From assembly GCA_964558275.1 (NCBI GenBank), contig CAZLDH010000047.1, positions 1 to 18,366 on the forward strand: DNA of 18,366 bases, in the 5' to 3' direction. Source of the DNA: FW021-bin31 sp964558275 (GTDB lineage: Bacteria > Bacteroidota > Bacteroidia > Chitinophagales > Chitinophagaceae). Positions 15,209 to 18,366 of this stretch are shown here, one piece after another. The translations under genes and the position numbers were made by a program. The notes beneath the pieces were generated by a model. It worked only from the letters and a program-made list of their open reading frames with translations. It was not told the origin of the DNA and did no database searches. How positions within the stretch are numbered: the stretch's first letter is position 1; each line of letters starts with the position of its first letter.

Positions 15209-16606
15209 ATGAAAATAAAATTAATACTTATAGCCGCCATATTACTGACTATGGGGCTAAAACCTGCATTTTCACAAAGCGAAGATAAAGGCAACTGGAC
15301 AAGATTATTTAATGGCAAGAACCTGGATGGTTGGCATCAACTCAATGGTCATGCAAAATACTCCGTTGAAGATGGAGAGATAGTAGGAACCACGGTTGTT
15401 AACACCCCAAATTCCTTTATGGTGACCGATAAAAAATACGGTGATTTTATTTTGGAACTGGAATTTAAAGTAAATGACCATATGAATTCCGGCATTCAAA
15501 TACGCAGCGAAAGTACACCGGATTACAACGATGGTCGCGTGCATGGCTATCAGATAGAAATTGATCCTTCTGACAGGGCATGGAGTGGCGGTATTTATGA
15601 TGAAGCAAGACGTGGCTGGCTCTATCCCCTCACCTATAACCCGGACGCACAGGATGCCTTTAAGCACAATCAATGGAATCATTATCGCATTGAATGCATA
15701 GGAAATACCATACGCACTTTTGTGAATGGGGTGCCGGCGGCAAGTTTGGTGGATGACATGACCCACAAAGGCTTTATTGCCCTGCAGGTACATAGTATTG
15801 GCAATAACACAGAGGAAGCAGGAGAAGAAATTCGTTGGCGAAATATTCGTATTCAAACAGATGGTCTGCATCCCCGTCCTTATGATGACACTTATGTCGT
15901 AAACCTGATGCCCAATCATCTTTCCAGACAAGAGCGAGTACAAGGCTTTCAATTGTTATGGGACGGAAAAGAAAAGGATATTTCAAATCACTGGAGAGGT
16001 CTCCACATGGAAACTTTTCCCGACGCAGGATGGTCCTCAGATAATAACGTACTAACCATTCATCAGTCCAATGGCAGACAGGAAGGTTCAGGCGGGGATA
16101 TTGTGACCAAAAAACAATACGGTGCTTTTGTTTTTCAATTTGAATTCAAATTAACCAAGGGAGCTAATAGCGGGGTAAAATATTTCGTAAAAGAAAGCTA
16201 CGACACCGGTGGTAAGTCCGGTATCGGACTGGAATATCAGGTTTTGGATGATGCCAACCATCCGGATGCTAAAAAAGGGCGAAATGGTAACCGCACCGTA
16301 GCATCACTTTATGATCTCATTCCCAAGAATGATTTAGATGCTACAAGACCACCTTATGTAGAACCCATAGGAGAATGGAATCATGGTCGCATCATTGTGA
16401 ACCCCAATGGTCATGTAGAACACTGGATTAACGGGTATAAAGCCTTGGCTTATGAAAAAGGATCCAAGCATTTTAAACATCTTATTGCCATCAGCAAATA
16501 TAAAGATTGGGATAACTTTGGTTTATGGAATAAAGGTCATATCTTGCTGCAAGATCATGGAAACACCGTTTCCTTTAGAAGCATTAAGATAAAAGTTCTA
16601 AAATAA
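15209..16606 (+). CDS. Two-domain DUF1080 (3-keto-disaccharide hydrolase family) protein, secreted
   Basis: The 465-residue product has a Sec signal (MKIKLILIAA...PAFSQ) and two tandem concanavalin-like DUF1080 domains, about 28-217 and 246-465. They share corresponding elements: LFNGKNLDGW (33-42) against LLWDGKEKDISNHW (249-262), GDFILELEFK (78-87) against GAFVFQFEFK (305-314), NSGIQIR (93-99) against NSGVKYF (320-326), GYQIEIDP (113-120) against LEYQVLDD (341-348), and NHYRI with NGVPAASL against NHGRI with NGYKALAY. Many relatives have one domain. Pfam PF06439 is named for 3-keto-disaccharide hydrolase activity. It starts 53 bp after the Gfo/Idh/MocA gene and is probably in one operon with it, so the keto-glycoside made by that enzyme would be cleaved here. 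Whether one or both domains are catalytic is not clear. Confidence 0.88.
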   Translation: MKIKLILIAAILLTMGLKPAFSQSEDKGNWTRLFNGKNLDGWHQLNGHAKYSVEDGEIVGTTVVNTPNSFMVTDKKYGDFILELEFKVNDHMNSGIQIRSESTPDYNDGRVHGYQIEIDPSDRAWSGGIYDEARRGWLYPLTYNPDAQDAFKHNQWNHYRIECIGNTIRTFVNGVPAASLVDDMTHKGFIALQVHSIGNNTEEAGEEIRWRNIRIQTDGLHPRPYDDTYVVNLMPNHLSRQERVQGFQLLWDGKEKDISNHWRGLHMETFPDAGWSSDNNVLTIHQSNGRQEGSGGDIVTKKQYGAFVFQFEFKLTKGANSGVKYFVKESYDTGGKSGIGLEYQVLDDANHPDAKKGRNGNRTVASLYDLIPKNDLDATRPPYVEPIGEWNHGRIIVNPNGHVEHWINGYKALAYEKGSKHFKHLIAISKYKDWDNFGLWNKGHILLQDHGNTVSFRSIKIKVLK

Positions 16607-16611
16607 GCATT

Positions 16612-18366
16612 TTGCGTATAAATAGATTGAAGCATTCTATTAAACTATTTTCGGTACTGGCACTCCTCCCCTTCTTAATTGACAGCTGTAATCAAAAACC
16701 GGAAGGAAACGGTTTGCCGGTACTCACTCCCAAAGAGTCTTTAGCACACTTCCAACTGGCAGATAAGAATTTAAAAGTACGGTTGGTAGCAGCAGAACCT
16801 TTTGTCAGAGCCCCTACAGCTATCAAATTTGATGCAAAAGGAAGAATTTGGGCAGTAGAAATGATGGGTTATATGCCGGATACCGCAGGCACAGGAGAAT
16901 CTATGAATTCGAGTGGAAGCATTGTCATTTTGGAAGATACAAATAAAGATGGTCGCATAGATAATAGAAAAGTCTTTCTAGATTCCTTAATATTACCCCG
17001 AGCCATTAGTTTTTGTAACAACGGGCTACTTGTTGCAGAACCACCTAATTTATGGTATGTAGAAATACAAAATGATAAAGTCGGAAAAAAATATTTGGTG
17101 GATAGTCAATATGCCGTCGGTGGCAACGTAGAGCATCAACCTAATGGTTTGATAAGAGGGTTGGATAACTGGATATATAGCGCCAAGTCAGATGTTCGGT
17201 ATCGCCTAATAAAGGGAAAATGGATAAAAGAACATACTCATTTTCGAGGACAATGGGGAATTACGCAAGATAAATTCGGCCATTTATATTATAACAATAA
17301 TTCGATGAATCTTATTGGAGATTATTTTCCGCCGGGGCTAGGTGCAAATAATCCGAATCAACATCATGTATCCGGTTTTAGAGAAGTTATTGTAAGTGAT
17401 AATCACACCTACCCCATTCACGCTACCCCCGGGGTAAATCGAGGGTATCGGGAAGGCGTACTTGACGACAGCTTGCGCCTCGAAAATTTCACTGCGGCTT
17501 GTGGTCCGGTTATTTACAGGAGCAATTTATTAGGTGATAATTATAAAGGAAATGCCTTTGTTGCAGGTCCTGCGGCCAATTTAGTCAAACGAGACATTTT
17601 AATTCAAAAAAATACTCAAACAACAGGGAAACAAGCCTATCAAGGAAAAGAATTTTTAGCAAGTGATGATGAAAGATTTCGACCTGTAAGTATAGTTACC
17701 GGTCCGGAAGGTGCATTATACATCGTTGATATGTACAGGGGAATTATTCAAGATATTACCTACTTAACCCCTTATCTAAAAAAACATATCGCTCAAAATG
17801 ATCTTGCGCAGCCACTTAATCGGGGACGTATTTATAAAATAACACCTCAAGGAGAAAATCCGACCATTCCAAACTTAAGTAAAAAATCTCCAAAAGAGCT
17901 TGTCCATTTATTAAACCAAAAAAATCCCTGGATATCTGCTACGGCACAACGTCTTTTAGTAGATAACAAAAACTTTAAGACCGTTCCGTTATTACGAAAA
18001 CAACTCAAAGATGGAAATACTTTAACAGGACGCATACGATCGCTATGGACACTGGAAGGATTAGGTAAGTTACAGGATTCAGATATCAATGCGCTCCTCT
18101 TTTCAAATAACATGCAATTGCAGCAACAAGCTATTACAGCTATAGTCTCCATAATGGACAAACAAAATGCGAAAAAGTGGCTTACAACAGCATTTCGTTT
18201 ATGTAAAAATACAGGATCGCAAATGGCGCCCTATATTGCTTTTTTAGCAGCCGAAGGCATGAAATATAAAAGTCCGGTAGCAAAAAAGATATTGTTTAAA
18301 TTAGCTTTAGACTATCCTGAAAACCCTTATGTTGTGGATGCTGTCATTAGCGGACTGTATAAGCAT
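16612..18366 (+). CDS. PVC-type heme-binding / TIGR02604-like lipoprotein, N-terminal part (runs off window)
   Basis: A frame open from 16588 to the right edge encodes 585 residues from TTG 16612. No in-frame ATG occurs before the start of the conserved domain, so a non-ATG start is needed: TTG 16612 (5 nt after the previous stop) or TTG 16627, which gives MKHSIKLF. A lipoprotein signal follows with Cys26 in LIDSC. The N-terminal beta-propeller-like dehydrogenase domain (TIGR02604 type) shows LVAAEPFVRAPTAIKFD, GRIWAVEMMGYMPD (77-90), EDTNKDGRID (108-117), VAEPPNLW and VEHQPNGLIRGLDNWIYSAK (173-192). From about 425 the sequence becomes helical and HEAT-like. In this family a C-terminal cytochrome c domain with CxxCH usually follows, but it would lie beyond the window. 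It may be the electron acceptor or a sugar-binding partner of the oxidative module. Confidence 0.82.
   Translation, partial: MRINRLKHSIKLFSVLALLPFLIDSCNQKPEGNGLPVLTPKESLAHFQLADKNLKVRLVAAEPFVRAPTAIKFDAKGRIWAVEMMGYMPDTAGTGESMNSSGSIVILEDTNKDGRIDNRKVFLDSLILPRAISFCNNGLLVAEPPNLWYVEIQNDKVGKKYLVDSQYAVGGNVEHQPNGLIRGLDNWIYSAKSDVRYRLIKGKWIKEHTHFRGQWGITQDKFGHLYYNNNSMNLIGDYFPPGLGANNPNQHHVSGFREVIVSDNHTYPIHATPGVNRGYREGVLDDSLRLENFTAACGPVIYRSNLLGDNYKGNAFVAGPAANLVKRDILIQKNTQTTGKQAYQGKEFLASDDERFRPVSIVTGPEGALYIVDMYRGIIQDITYLTPYLKKHIAQNDLAQPLNRGRIYKITPQGENPTIPNLSKKSPKELVHLLNQKNPWISATAQRLLVDNKNFKTVPLLRKQLKDGNTLTGRIRSLWTLEGLGKLQDSDINALLFSNNMQLQQQAITAIVSIMDKQNAKKWLTTAFRLCKNTGSQMAPYIAFLAAEGMKYKSPVAKKILFKLALDYPENPYVVDAVISGLYKH

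Noticed and set aside
15305..15952. 215-codon open frame on the minus strand
   Set aside because: It lies fully opposite the DUF1080 gene, has no domain or signal that I recognise, and the plus frame shows clear family motifs. It is a shadow.
17847..18161. 104-codon minus-strand open frame
   Set aside because: It is opposite the HEAT-like part of the TIGR02604-type gene and shows no protein-like motifs.
1..18366. tRNA, rRNA, CRISPR array, insertion sequence or integrase
   Set aside because: Nothing resembling clover-leaf genes, regular spacer repeats, transposase motifs or attachment duplications was seen by eye on either strand.

Overview
The window reads as chromosomal DNA from a Bacteroidota species. 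All genes lie on the plus strand, the DNA is AT-rich, and two SusC/SusD outer-membrane pairs, lipoprotein signals ending in a lipobox Cys, and candidate promoters with a TTTG -33 element and a TA-rich -7 element all fit that phylum. A soil or sediment Chitinophagaceae or Sphingobacteriaceae relative is plausible, but the genus cannot be read from this sequence.

Layout: (1) 1-107, the last codons of an unidentified gene. (2) 173-3304, two carbohydrate-active enzymes: a GH43 lipoprotein with an N-terminal DUF4998-like region, then a secreted GH105-type unsaturated uronyl hydrolase. A REP-like inverted repeat lies between them. (3) 3305-3785, a long regulatory leader with two LacI-type operator-like palindromes, candidate promoters, a strong hairpin and direct repeats. 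(4) 3786-8461, the first SusC/SusD pair. (5) 8462-8687, a spacer with a perfect 10-bp hairpin and a promoter/operator. (6) 8688-13695, the second SusC/SusD pair. (7) 13696-13805, a promoter with the same 16-bp operator. (8) 13806-18366, a Gfo/Idh/MocA oxidoreductase, a two-domain DUF1080 (3-keto-disaccharide hydrolase family) protein, and the N-terminal 585 residues of a PVC-type heme-binding CxxCH / TIGR02604-type lipoprotein cut by the window end.

Working model (inference): the SusC/D pairs import glycans, and GH43 and GH105 trim pectin-like side chains and unsaturated uronides. The last three genes look like an extracytoplasmic 3-keto-glycoside route: oxidation by the Gfo/Idh/MocA enzyme, cleavage of the keto-sugar by DUF1080, and possible electron handling by the cytochrome-like protein. 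The main unexpected signal is a shared motif, CAARCGATTKCRT, found four times: twice before SusC1, once before SusC2 and once before the oxidoreductase. At the last two places the 16-mer is identical and overlaps a promoter of the same geometry (TTTG, 20 nt, TACnTTG). This ties the two transporters and the oxidative module into one regulon. The GH43 and GH105 genes lack the motif. No regulator gene, mobile-element gene, tRNA, rRNA or CRISPR array is visible.
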